A stretch of DNA of 64,000 nt from the NCBI GenBank assembly GCA_002360535.1, contig DEQR01000003.1, positions 1-64,000 of the forward strand. Direction: 5' to 3'. The notes beneath the pieces are model-generated. The model was given only the letters and a program-made list of their open reading frames with translations. It searched no databases and was not told where the DNA came from. Both the position numbers and the translations under genes were made by a program. How positions within the stretch are numbered: the stretch's first letter is position 1; each line of letters begins with the position of its first letter. Shown piece after piece: positions 26,895-34,985 of the stretch. Origin of the DNA: Thiobacillus sp. UBA3361. GTDB taxonomy: Bacteria; Pseudomonadota; Gammaproteobacteria; Burkholderiales; Thiobacillaceae.

Positions 26895-29800
26895 CTATGC
26901 CGCCTCCGCCATCCTGAGCGCGCTCTCCACGTCCACCGCCACCGGCCGGGATACCCCCGGCTCGGGCATGGTGACGCCCACCAGGTGCTGGGCCAGTTCC
27001 ATGGTGATGCGGTTGTGGGTGATGAACAGGAACTGGGTCTTTTCCGCCATGCGCCGCACCAGGTTGCAGAAGCGCTCGGTGTTGCTGTCGTCCAGGGGCG
27101 CGTCCACCTCGTCCAGCAGGCAGAAGGGGGCGGGGTTGAGCTGGAAGAAGGCGAACACCAGGGACAGGGCGGTCAGGGTCTTCTCGCCGCCGGAGAGCAG
27201 GTGGATGGAGCTGTTTTTCTTGCCCGGCGGCTGGGCCATGACCGTAAGGCCGGCATCCAGGATCTCGTCGCCGGTGAGGATCAGTTGCGCCTCGCCGCCG
27301 TTGAACAGGTCGCTGAACAGCCGCTTGAACTCCCGGCTGACCTGGTCGTAGGTGTCCTTCAGCCGGGCGCGAGTCTCGGCGTCGATGCGGCGGATGGCCT
27401 CTTCCAGCGTGTTGGCGGCGGTCTCCAGGTCGGTGGCCTGGGCGTCCAGGTAGTTCTTGCGCTCTTCGGTGGCCTTCAGTTCGTCCAGGGCGGCCATGTT
27501 CACCGCGCCCAGGCCGGCGACGGCGGCGTCCAGACGGTCCAACTCGCCTTTCAGCCAGCCCTCGCCCTTGCCGGCGATGCCCGCCGCCTCGGCCTGGGCG
27601 GACAGTTCCGCTTCGTCCACCTGGGCCAACTCCTCGGCAAAACGTTCTTCCAACAGGCGCGATTCCTGCTGCTTCAACTCCAAGGCCTGTAGCCGTTCGC
27701 GCAACGGGTCCAGGGCGCGTTCCACCTTCATTCGATCGGCCTCCCGGCCTTGCAGGGCGGCATTGCAGGCCTCCAGGGCATCCCGGGCGGCGGCCAGTTC
27801 CAGTTCGGCGGTCTGGCGCGCCTTCAGGGCGTCCAGCAAACGCTGGCGGATGGGTTCTTCCTGGGCGAGTTGGAGTTCGGCTTCCAGGCGGGCCTGGGTG
27901 TCGGCCAGCTCGGTCAGCAGACGCTCGGCACGGTTGAGCCGGTCTTCGAGTTCGGTGAGCCGGGCGGCCAGGGAACGCACCTGGAAGGCCGCCTCCTGGG
28001 CCTCCCGGTCGGCGCGGCGCTGCGCCTCGCGTACCGCCTGGAAACGCTGGTCGGCCTCGTGCCGCGCGGCGCGCACGCCCTCCAGCTGTTCCTTGGCGCC
28101 TTCCCACGCCAGGCGCGCTTCCTCGTGGCGCTCGCTGGCGGCGTTATAGACCTCACCCTCGGCGTCCAGCTGGGTGTACAGGTCGTCCAGTTCGCGCTCG
28201 ATCTGGGCGCGGCGGTCGGCCACCCGGCGGGCCGCCTCCTGGGCACGCACCAGAGTGACCTGTAATTCGTGGATCTGCGCCTGCGCCTGGCCGATCTGCG
28301 TCTGCAAGGCCTCGGCCTGGCGGCGGCCGGCGCGCAGTGCCTCTTCCTCGCGGGCGACGTCCGCGCTGATCTCGTCCAGGCGCATGCGCGCGGCCTCGGC
28401 CTGCTCCTCCAGTTCCTCCATCTCGCGCACCCGGGCGATGAGGCCGTGGTGGCCCTTCTCCGGGGCGTTGAAGGTGAGGCTGGCGCGGCCGACGCGGTGC
28501 CCCTCGCGGGTGGCGATGAAGCCGCCCGCCGGCAGGGCGCCGCGCCGCGCCAGGGCGGTGGCCAGGTCGTCGGCGGCGTAGGCCAGGGCCAGGCGGTCGA
28601 ACAGGAAGCGCGCCACCAGCGGGTCGCGGGTGTGGATCAGGTCGGCCAGGGGGCGGAAGTGCTCGTCGCTGGCCAGGAGGTCGAAGTCGGCGTCCGCGCC
28701 TTCGGTGGGCAGGACCAGTTCGAAGCGCGCCTCGGGCGGCTCGGCCAGCCAGCCGGGCCGGGCCTCGGCCACCAGGGCCGCCATGGCCTCGCCCAGGGCC
28801 GCCTCCACCGCCGTCTCCCAGCCGGGCTCGACGCGGATCGACTGCCACAGGCGCGGCACGTCCACCAGGCCCTCCCGTTCCAGCCAGGCCGTGCCTTCGC
28901 TTTCCGACTGCTGCGCGGCGGCCTGCATCTTGCGCAGGGCGCCCAACTCGGCCTCGATGCCCTGCACCTGGCGGACGGCGTTGTCGCGCGCCTGTTGCGC
29001 CTGGAGCAGCCGCGCCTCCAGGTCGGGCAGGGCCTCGCGGGCGTTGAGCAGGTATTCCTCCAGGCCGGCGACGCGGTCCCGGGCCTCTTCCAGTTCCTGT
29101 TCCTGGCGCATCAGATGCGCGTCGTCCAGGCTCGCCAGGCCGGATTGCTCGTCCAACAAACGCAGTTCGCGGGCCTTGAGCTGCTCCATCACCCGCTCGG
29201 CGTGGGCCTGGTTGCTCTCTTCCAGTTGCAGGGCCTGCTCGTGGCGGCCGATGTCGGCCTGCACCTGGGCCACGGCGGCCTGCGCCTCGCGCCAGGCGGC
29301 CTCGGCGTCGGGCAGCTCGCCGTTGGCCACGGCGGCCTGTTCGGCCAGCATGTCGGCCTGTTCCTCGGCGCAGGCGTGGTCGGCCTGGCGCTGTACGATC
29401 TCGTCGCGGATGGCCTGCAATTCCCCTTGCGAGCCCTCGCGCCGGCCGGCGGTGACGCGGATTTCGTTGTCCAGGCGCTGCCGGGTCTCGTGCAAGTGCT
29501 TGAGTTCCTGCTCCACCCGCGCCACCTCGCCGCTTTCCGCGTAGAACCTGGCCTGGGCCTGGTTGAGGGCCTCGGTGGCATCGAAGTGGGCGAGACGCTT
29601 GTCCTCCAGGCCGGCCTCCAGGTTGCGCAGCTCGGCGGTGCGCGCCTCCAACTCGGTGCGGGTGGCCTCCAGCTGGCGGGCCAGCTCGCTTTGGCGCATC
29701 TGGGCGTCGCGCTTGCGGTTCAGGGCCAGCAGATGCAGCTTCAGGGTGCGCTCGGCGTCGAAGGCGAAATAGCGCCGCGCCACCTCGGCCTGCACACTCA

Positions 29801-30422
29801 GCTTTTCCAGCTGCCGGCCCAGTTCCTGGCGGATGTCCTCCACCCGCGACAGGTTCTCGCGGGTGTCGCGCAGCCGGCTTTCCGTTTCCTTGCGCCGCTC
29901 CTTGTACTTGGACACACCGGCTGCCTCTTCCAGGAAACCGCGCAGCTCCTCCGGGCGCGACTCGATGATGCGGGTGATCATGCCCTGTTCGATGATGGCG
30001 TAGGCGTCGCCGCCCAGGCCGGTGCCGAGGAACAGGTCGGCCATGTCGCGCCGGCGCACCTTGACGTTGTTGATGAAATAGGTGGACTCGCCCTGGCGGG
30101 TCAAAAGACGCTTGACCGCGATCTCGGCGTACTGCGACCACTGTCCCGGCGCCCGGCCCTCGTGGTTCTCGAACAGCAGTTCCACCGAGGCACGGGAGGC
30201 CGGCTTGCGCTGGGCCGAGCCGTTGAAGATCACATCTTGGAGGGTCTGGCCGCGCAGCTCCCGGGCCTTGGATTCGCCCAGCACCCAGCGTACGGCGTCG
30301 ATGACGTTCGACTTGCCGCAGCCGTTGGGCCCTACCACACCGGTGAGCATGGCGGTGGCGGGGATGGTCACCGGATCCACGAAGGACTTGAAGCCGGCGA
30401 TGTGGATGTGCTTGAGGCGCAA
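26895..30422 (-). CDS. smc: Chromosome segregation protein SMC
   Basis: A 1175-residue condensin ATPase that organises and segregates the chromosome. The N-terminal head has the Walker A box GPNGCGKSN (residues about 31-39) after LKHIHIAGFKSFVDP. Two long coiled-coil arms (about 165-500 and 670-1000) flank a hinge (about 515-660). The C-terminal head carries the signature LLSGGEKTLTA and Walker B FCLLDEVDAPLDDSN. The length matches the family. The gene is monocistronic here, convergent with the ANTAR gene (155-base gap with two weak hairpins) and divergent from queF. Its upstream region is invaded by a 17-bp tandem repeat. Confidence 0.97.
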   Translation of the reverse strand: MRLKHIHIAGFKSFVDPVTIPATAMLTGVVGPNGCGKSNVIDAVRWVLGESKARELRGQTLQDVIFNGSAQRKPASRASVELLFENHEGRAPGQWSQYAEIAVKRLLTRQGESTYFINNVKVRRRDMADLFLGTGLGGDAYAIIEQGMITRIIESRPEELRGFLEEAAGVSKYKERRKETESRLRDTRENLSRVEDIRQELGRQLEKLSVQAEVARRYFAFDAERTLKLHLLALNRKRDAQMRQSELARQLEATRTELEARTAELRNLEAGLEDKRLAHFDATEALNQAQARFYAESGEVARVEQELKHLHETRQRLDNEIRVTAGRREGSQGELQAIRDEIVQRQADHACAEEQADMLAEQAAVANGELPDAEAAWREAQAAVAQVQADIGRHEQALQLEESNQAHAERVMEQLKARELRLLDEQSGLASLDDAHLMRQEQELEEARDRVAGLEEYLLNAREALPDLEARLLQAQQARDNAVRQVQGIEAELGALRKMQAAAQQSESEGTAWLEREGLVDVPRLWQSIRVEPGWETAVEAALGEAMAALVAEARPGWLAEPPEARFELVLPTEGADADFDLLASDEHFRPLADLIHTRDPLVARFLFDRLALAYAADDLATALARRGALPAGGFIATREGHRVGRASLTFNAPEKGHHGLIARVREMEELEEQAEAARMRLDEISADVAREEEALRAGRRQAEALQTQIGQAQAQIHELQVTLVRAQEAARRVADRRAQIERELDDLYTQLDAEGEVYNAASERHEEARLAWEGAKEQLEGVRAARHEADQRFQAVREAQRRADREAQEAAFQVRSLAARLTELEDRLNRAERLLTELADTQARLEAELQLAQEEPIRQRLLDALKARQTAELELAAARDALEACNAALQGREADRMKVERALDPLRERLQALELKQQESRLLEERFAEELAQVDEAELSAQAEAAGIAGKGEGWLKGELDRLDAAVAGLGAVNMAALDELKATEERKNYLDAQATDLETAANTLEEAIRRIDAETRARLKDTYDQVSREFKRLFSDLFNGGEAQLILTGDEILDAGLTVMAQPPGKKNSSIHLLSGGEKTLTALSLVFAFFQLNPAPFCLLDEVDAPLDDSNTERFCNLVRRMAEKTQFLFITHNRITMELAQHLVGVTMPEPGVSRPVAVDVESALRMAEAA

Positions 30423-30472
30423 GGACGGAGGGTCTGGGTTTTATAATCGGCGCCGGATTGTAACTTTCTTGG

Positions 30473-30557
30473 CGCCTCATTCACCCAAACGCCTCATTCA
30501 CCCAAACGCCTCATTCACCCAAACGCCTCATTCACCCAAACGCCTCATTCACCCAAA
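30473..30557. repeat. Five perfect tandem copies of a 17-bp unit between smc and queF
   Basis: The unit cgcctcattcacccaaa is repeated five times without a mismatch (30473, 30490, 30507, 30524, 30541). It fills most of the 142-base intergenic region that should hold the promoters of smc (leftward) and queF (rightward), ending eight bases before the queF ATG. Its length, 17, is not a multiple of three and it is not coding. It is too short and lacks spacers, so it is not a CRISPR. Confidence 0.95.
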
Positions 30558-30564
30558 CACGATT

Positions 30565-30981
30565 ATGCCCAGCCAACCCAGCAAGGACCTGGAAACCTTT
30601 CCCAACCCGGCTCAGGAGCGGGATTTCCACATCCACATCGAGATCCCCGAGTTCACCTGCCTGTGCCCCAAGACCGGCCAGCCGGACTTCGCCACCCTGT
30701 TCCTGGACTACATCCCGGACCAGCGCTGCGTGGAACTGAAGAGCCTGAAGCTGTACATCTGGTCGTTCCGGGATGAGGGGCATTTCCACGAGGCGGTGAC
30801 CAACCGCATCCTGGGCGACTTGGTGACGGCACTCGACCCCCGGTTCATGCGCCTGACCGCCAAGTTCTACGTGCGCGGCGGCATCTTCACCAACGTGGTG
30901 GCGGAGCACCGGAAACCTGGCTGGCAGCCGGCGCCGCGGGTGGAACTCTCCCAGTTTCCGGCCCAATCGAATGTTCGATGA
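30565..30981 (+). CDS. queF: NADPH-dependent 7-cyano-7-deazaguanine (preQ0) reductase
   Basis: A 138-residue enzyme of the short, Bacillus-type QueF class, reducing preQ0 to preQ1 in queuosine biosynthesis. The catalytic cysteine lies in FTCLCPKTGQPDFA (Cys34), and the family QueF motif is CVELKSLKLYIWSFRDEGHFHE (about residues 57-78), with a late VRGGIFTNV segment. The ATG at 30565 is the first that gives a family-like protein, yet no Shine-Dalgarno sequence precedes it: the upstream bases are the last copy of the tandem repeat. I saw no preQ1 riboswitch. The stop codon lies in the left arm of an inverted repeat. Confidence 0.93.
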   Translation: MPSQPSKDLETFPNPAQERDFHIHIEIPEFTCLCPKTGQPDFATLFLDYIPDQRCVELKSLKLYIWSFRDEGHFHEAVTNRILGDLVTALDPRFMRLTAKFYVRGGIFTNVVAEHRKPGWQPAPRVELSQFPAQSNVR

Positions 30982-31072
30982 GCAATCAGCCATCAGCGGT
31001 CAGCGAAGTCATGGGCTGGCTCCGCCAGCCTGATGTTTCAGCTGATCGCTGACTGCTCATAGCTGACCGCTC
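30980..31072. repeat. Large imperfect inverted repeat with an inner perfect hairpin
   Basis: Arms 30980-31006 and 31046-31072 match as reverse complements at 22 of 27 positions. Inside lies a perfect hairpin GGCTGGC-TCC-GCCAGCC (31014-31030). The element spans the whole gap from the queF stop to the ATG of the sugar kinase (31076). Its ATCAGC/GTCAGC-type steps resemble degenerate repeats seen in intergenic DNA of many proteobacteria. It could fold in the queF mRNA and limit read-through into the kinase gene. Confidence 0.75.
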
Positions 31073-31075
31073 CGA

Positions 31076-32347
31076 ATGTTCCTCGGCATCGACTTCGGCA
31101 CTGGCGGCGCCCGCGCCTGCCTCATCGCCCCCGGCGGGCAGATCGAGGAATTCGCGCGCATCGACTTTCCGGCCATGGCCGAGCACGAGGCGGCGGGACT
31201 GTGGCGCGAGACCCTATTCGAACTCATCGCCCACCTGCCCCGCGCCATGCGCCGGCGCCTGGCCGCCCTGGCCGTCGATGGCACCTCCGGGACGGTGCTG
31301 GCCTGCGACGAGGCCCTCAACCCCACTCACCCACCCCTCCCGTACAACGATGCCCGCGCGGTGGATCAGGCCGCCGCGATCGCCCGCGCGGGCGGGCAGG
31401 ACAGCCCGGCGGCCAGCGCCAGTTCGGGCCTGGCCAAGGTGCTGTGGCTCAAGCAACACCTCGGCCCGACCCGGGCGCGGCTCTACCTGAACCAGGCGGA
31501 TTGGCTCTCGGCCCTGCTTTCCGACCGGCCGGTGTCCGATTTCCACAACGCCCTGAAGATGGGTTTCGACGTGGTGGCGCGGCAATGGCCCCAGTGGGTG
31601 GAGCACCTGGCCGGCGTGGACTACCTGCCCCAGGTGTTGCCGCCGGGCACGGCTGTAGGCTTGCTGGCCAGGCCGCGGGCCGGCGGACTGGGGGTGAACC
31701 CGGACTGCCTGGTGCGCGCCGGCACCACCGACAGCATCGCGGCCTTCCTGGCCGCCGGCGCGTGCAGGCCCGGCGAAGCCGTCACCAGCCTGGGTTCCAC
31801 CCTGGTGCTGAAACTGCTTTCCGAACGGCCGGTGGCCTCGGCCCGGCACGGCGTCTATAGCCACTGGCACGGGGACATGTGGCTGGCCGGTGGCGCCTCC
31901 AATGCCGGTGGCGCGGTACTGCGCCAGCATTTCACCGATCAGGACCTGACCGCCCTGTCCGCCGCCATCGATCCCACCATTCCGTCGGGGCTGGACTACT
32001 ACCCCCTGCCGGCGGCCGGCGAACGCTTTCCGTACAACGACCCGGCCATGCCCCCCCGCCTGGAACCGCGTCCCGCCGACCGTGCCCGTTTCCTGCAAGG
32101 CATGCTGGAAGGTCTGGCGCACATCGAGGCGGAAGGCTATCGGAAGCTGGTGGAACTGGGCGCCACGCCGCCCGCGCGCGTGCTGAGCAGCGGCGGCGGC
32201 GCCGGCAACACGGCTTACCGGGCCATCCGCCGGCGCCTGCTGGGCGTACCCGTCGAACCGGCCGCACAACAGGAGGCGGCCTACGGCTCGGCGCGGCTGG
32301 CGGCCTTGGGCAGTGCCCTGTTCCATCAACGCGGAGGCCCCGACTGA
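31076..32347 (+). CDS. FGGY-family carbohydrate kinase, probable D-ribulose kinase type
   Basis: A 423-residue cytoplasmic sugar kinase of the FGGY/ASKHA fold. It begins with the phosphate-1 motif GIDFGTGGARACLI, has AVDGTSGTVLACD, the adenosine-side VTSLGSTLVLKLLS and the late SSGGGAGNTAYRAIR. The protein is short for the family (usually near 500 residues), which is typical of the D-ribulose/xylulose kinase subgroup found in cyanobacteria and plants. The exact sugar is an inference. It lies behind the inverted repeat and directly before a small gene that starts two bases after its stop, so those two are co-transcribed. Confidence 0.82.
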   Translation: MFLGIDFGTGGARACLIAPGGQIEEFARIDFPAMAEHEAAGLWRETLFELIAHLPRAMRRRLAALAVDGTSGTVLACDEALNPTHPPLPYNDARAVDQAAAIARAGGQDSPAASASSGLAKVLWLKQHLGPTRARLYLNQADWLSALLSDRPVSDFHNALKMGFDVVARQWPQWVEHLAGVDYLPQVLPPGTAVGLLARPRAGGLGVNPDCLVRAGTTDSIAAFLAAGACRPGEAVTSLGSTLVLKLLSERPVASARHGVYSHWHGDMWLAGGASNAGGAVLRQHFTDQDLTALSAAIDPTIPSGLDYYPLPAAGERFPYNDPAMPPRLEPRPADRARFLQGMLEGLAHIEAEGYRKLVELGATPPARVLSSGGGAGNTAYRAIRRRLLGVPVEPAAQQEAAYGSARLAALGSALFHQRGGPD

Positions 32348-32348
32348 G

Positions 32349-32861
32349 ATGCTGGAGATCGAACTCGACCTGCCTTTCGTCTGGCAACCCGCGCAGCCGG
32401 ACACAGCGGAGGCGGAGACCCTGTGGCAGGAGGCGCAACTCCTGCTGCGGGTGATCCAGGGCCTGGACAGCCCCCCGCCCCGGGAAGCGGACCGCGAGAC
32501 AGCCTTCAGTCGCGGCCTGGAGCGGCTGGAGGCCAAACTGGATCTGGTCCTGCACCTGATGGCACGCGATCCGCGCGCCGCCCCGCCCGGCCTCGCCACC
32601 CGGCGTCTGACGCTTTACACCCAGGGGCTACGCTGCATGGGCGAACCCACCTGGCGGACGGGGGATACCGGCCTCTGCGTGCTGCGCCCGAGTCCCGCCT
32701 TGCCCCTGCCCATCCGCATTCCCGCCCGGCTGGATGCCACGGATGCGCAAGGCTGTTCGATACGCTGGCCGGACATGCCGGACACGGTGGCCGAGCCCTG
32801 GTCCCAGTGGCTGTTCCGCCAGCACCGCCGCGCCGTCCATGCCCGCAAGGAAGGCGCCTGA
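32349..32861 (+). CDS. Small soluble protein, possibly an atypical PilZ-type c-di-GMP receptor
   Basis: A 170-residue protein I cannot assign firmly. It opens MLEIELDLPFVWQPAQ, contains a helical segment with FSRGLERLEAKLDLVLHLMA (about residues 50-72) and a later beta-rich part (LPIRIPARLD). This layout, a helix that sorts the domain into oligomers followed by a barrel, resembles atypical (tetrameric) PilZ proteins, but the standard c-di-GMP residues are not obvious. It starts two bases after the sugar-kinase stop with only a weak ribosome site. Another possibility is an unrelated stand-alone protein. Confidence 0.5.
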   Translation: MLEIELDLPFVWQPAQPDTAEAETLWQEAQLLLRVIQGLDSPPPREADRETAFSRGLERLEAKLDLVLHLMARDPRAAPPGLATRRLTLYTQGLRCMGEPTWRTGDTGLCVLRPSPALPLPIRIPARLDATDAQGCSIRWPDMPDTVAEPWSQWLFRQHRRAVHARKEGA

Positions 32862-32877
32862 CCCCCTCCCCGCCCGC

Positions 32878-32904
32878 TTAAGTATTTGTTGAATATTCCG
32901 ATAT
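32878..32904 (+). promoter_or_regulatory. Sigma-28 (FliA)-like promoter for the haem-c chemoreceptor
   Basis: TTAAGTAT, an 11-base spacer, then TCCGATAT. The FliA consensus is TAAAGTTT-N11-GCCGATAA, so each half matches at 6 of 8 positions with exact spacing. It lies about 47 bases upstream of the chemoreceptor ATG, the usual class of gene driven by this sigma factor. Confidence 0.7.
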
Positions 32905-32950
32905 CCGGGTACACCCGGAGACATACGGGGCGGATATTTGGGGGTAAGGC

Positions 32951-34555
32951 ATGAAATTCTTCGGCAATTCCGTACAGGCAAAGATCGTACTGGCCATCAC
33001 GCTCACCTTTCTGGCCGTGCTGTCCGTCTCCGTCTTCCTGACCGCGCGCGGCGAACGATCCCTGGCCTTGGATATCGCCAACGGCAAGGCGAGGGATATC
33101 GCCCGCACCTATTTCGACGGGGTGAACACCATGATGCTCACCGGCACCATGGACCAGAAGGAAAACCTGCGCGGCAAGCTGCTCGCCACCACGGGTCTGC
33201 GCAGCGTGGAGATCATCAATGCTCCCGGCAAGATCGAATCCCTGAGCAAGGAGAACCCACCCAGGGATGATCTGGATCGGCGTGCCCTGCAAGGCGCCGA
33301 GGCACACACCCTGGGGCAGGACAACGAAGGACGCACCGTCACCGTGCTCAGCCCGATCCGGGCCAGCAGCAACTATCTGGGCACCAACTGCCTGGGCTGC
33401 CACCAGGTGCCGGAAGGCAGCGTGGTGGGCGCGGTGCGGGTGACCTACTCGCTGGCCGAACTGGATGGGGAGATACAAGAGAACCTGGTCTTCAACAGTC
33501 TGGCCAACGTGGTGCTGTATGTCCTGGGCATCGGCCTGGTGCTGGCGCTCTTGCGCAAGATCGTCATCTCTCCCTTGCTGAACATGCGCCGCGTCATGCA
33601 GCAGGTTGAACAGGATTCCGATCTGGGACGCAGGCTCCAGGTCCATGGGAACGATGAGGTGGGCATCCTGGCCCAAACCATCAACGACATGTTGGAGAAA
33701 TTCCGCGTCAGCCTGACCCAGGTCGCCGACACCTCGGAACGACTCTCCGCCGCTTCGGAAAAGATTTCCCACGTGTCCGAGGAGACCACCGAGGCAGCCA
33801 ACAGCCAGCGCACCGAGAACGACCATGCGGTCGCCGACATGGACGACCTGAAGGCACTGGCCGCGGAAGTCGGCGGCAGCGCACGGGAAACCGCCCAAAC
33901 CTCCGTGGAGGCCGACCGGGAAGCGGCGCAAAGCACCGCCATGACGCGCGAGGCCATCGGCGGCATCCTCGCCCTGGTGAATGACATCGACCAGGCCGCG
34001 GGCGCCATGGAAAAACTGGACGAACGCAGCCACGAGGTCAGCGGCGTGCTGGACGTCATCCGCGGCATCGCCGAGCAGACCAACCTGCTGGCCCTGAACG
34101 CGGCCATCGAGGCGGCACGGGCCGGCGAGGCGGGGCGCGGCTTCGCGGTGGTGGCCGACGAGGTGCGCAAGCTGGCGACCCTGTCCCACGACTCCACACG
34201 CAGCATCGAGGACATCGTCAGCCAGTTGCAGCGCGAGGCGAAGGATGCCGTTCAGGTCATGGGCCATGCCCGCGACAGCGCGACCCAGCACGGCAAGCAT
34301 CTGGAACAGGCCGTCGGCGGACTCGACCAGATCGTCACCCGCGTTGGCCTGATCCGCGAATTGAATACCCGCATGGCGCAAGCAGTCAGCCGCCAATGCG
34401 AATTGACCGAACGGGTCAGCTCCAGCATCGGCAAGGTCAGCGAATTGGCCGACCACACCGCTGAGGAGACCGGCGAGACCAGTCTGATCTGCAAGGACCT
34501 GGCCCGCCTTGCCCACGAACTCCAGGGCATGGTGACCCGCTTCCGCCTGTCCTGA
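32951..34555 (+). CDS. Methyl-accepting chemoreceptor with a c-type haem motif in its periplasmic sensor
   Basis: A 534-residue transmembrane chemoreceptor. A first membrane helix (about 10-31) and a second (about 183-203) bound a periplasmic domain that holds a single CLGCH haem-c motif (Cys147, Cys150, His151) in TNCLGCHQVPEG. A HAMP linker (about 205-258) leads to the cytoplasmic signalling domain with the hairpin tip EQTNLLALNAAIEAARAGE near residue 385. The ATG follows GGGGGTAAGG. The haem suggests sensing of redox state or of a gas in the periplasm; DUF3365-type sensors are the closest pattern. It stands alone behind a sigma-28-like promoter. Confidence 0.88.
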   Translation: MKFFGNSVQAKIVLAITLTFLAVLSVSVFLTARGERSLALDIANGKARDIARTYFDGVNTMMLTGTMDQKENLRGKLLATTGLRSVEIINAPGKIESLSKENPPRDDLDRRALQGAEAHTLGQDNEGRTVTVLSPIRASSNYLGTNCLGCHQVPEGSVVGAVRVTYSLAELDGEIQENLVFNSLANVVLYVLGIGLVLALLRKIVISPLLNMRRVMQQVEQDSDLGRRLQVHGNDEVGILAQTINDMLEKFRVSLTQVADTSERLSAASEKISHVSEETTEAANSQRTENDHAVADMDDLKALAAEVGGSARETAQTSVEADREAAQSTAMTREAIGGILALVNDIDQAAGAMEKLDERSHEVSGVLDVIRGIAEQTNLLALNAAIEAARAGEAGRGFAVVADEVRKLATLSHDSTRSIEDIVSQLQREAKDAVQVMGHARDSATQHGKHLEQAVGGLDQIVTRVGLIRELNTRMAQAVSRQCELTERVSSSIGKVSELADHTAEETGETSLICKDLARLAHELQGMVTRFRLS

Positions 34556-34610
34556 GGGCGGGGCGCCTATCCCGATTCCCCGGCGGCCGCGCCTGCCAGG
34601 GCATGCCGCT

Positions 34611-34985
34611 TCAGGGAATTTCCACCAACTCCAGGGCGTTGCCGTCCGGGTCGCGGCAGAACAGCGCCGGCCGGCCGGACCGGCTGAGGGTGTAAGGAAT
34701 CCCCCGTTCGTCCAGCCGGTCGCACAGGGCCGCCCAACCCCTGACCCCCAAGGCCGTGTGCCGGTCCCGCCCGCCGTGCTCCGGCCGCCCCGCCACAGGG
34801 TCCGGATTGGCCAGCACCAGCAGGTGGATCTGGCAGTCCCCCAGGTCGTACCACACCCCCTGGAAGCCCATCACCGGCCGGCTCGGGCTGGGCACCAGGC
34901 CCAGCACCCCTTCGTAGAACGCACGCGCCCGTGCCAGATCGGATACCAGCAGGGACGCATGCAGCAAGCGCGCCACTTCAACCAC
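34611..34985 (-). CDS. Glyoxalase/VOC-superfamily protein
   Basis: A 124-residue single VOC domain made of two beta-alpha-beta-beta-beta halves. Possible metal ligands sit at the expected spots: His9 in LLHASLLVSDL, and the glutamate in NALELVEIP at the C-terminus, with HLLVL and RHTALGV between. It resembles dioxygenase or bleomycin-resistance type members, and the reaction cannot be read from sequence. Its start overlaps the end of the EamA-type transporter gene by eight bases, so both are on one transcript. Confidence 0.82.
   Translation of the reverse strand: MVEVARLLHASLLVSDLARARAFYEGVLGLVPSPSRPVMGFQGVWYDLGDCQIHLLVLANPDPVAGRPEHGGRDRHTALGVRGWAALCDRLDERGIPYTLSRSGRPALFCRDPDGNALELVEIP

Noticed and set aside
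28269..30446. Long plus-strand frame opposite smc
   Set aside because: Antisense shadow in GC-rich DNA; no motifs, and smc is complete.
30473..30557. CRISPR array
   Set aside because: Direct tandem copies with no spacers and no cas genes.
30423..30564. preQ1 riboswitch before queF
   Set aside because: The leader is almost entirely the 17-bp repeat; no H-type pseudoknot pattern with an A-rich tail is visible.
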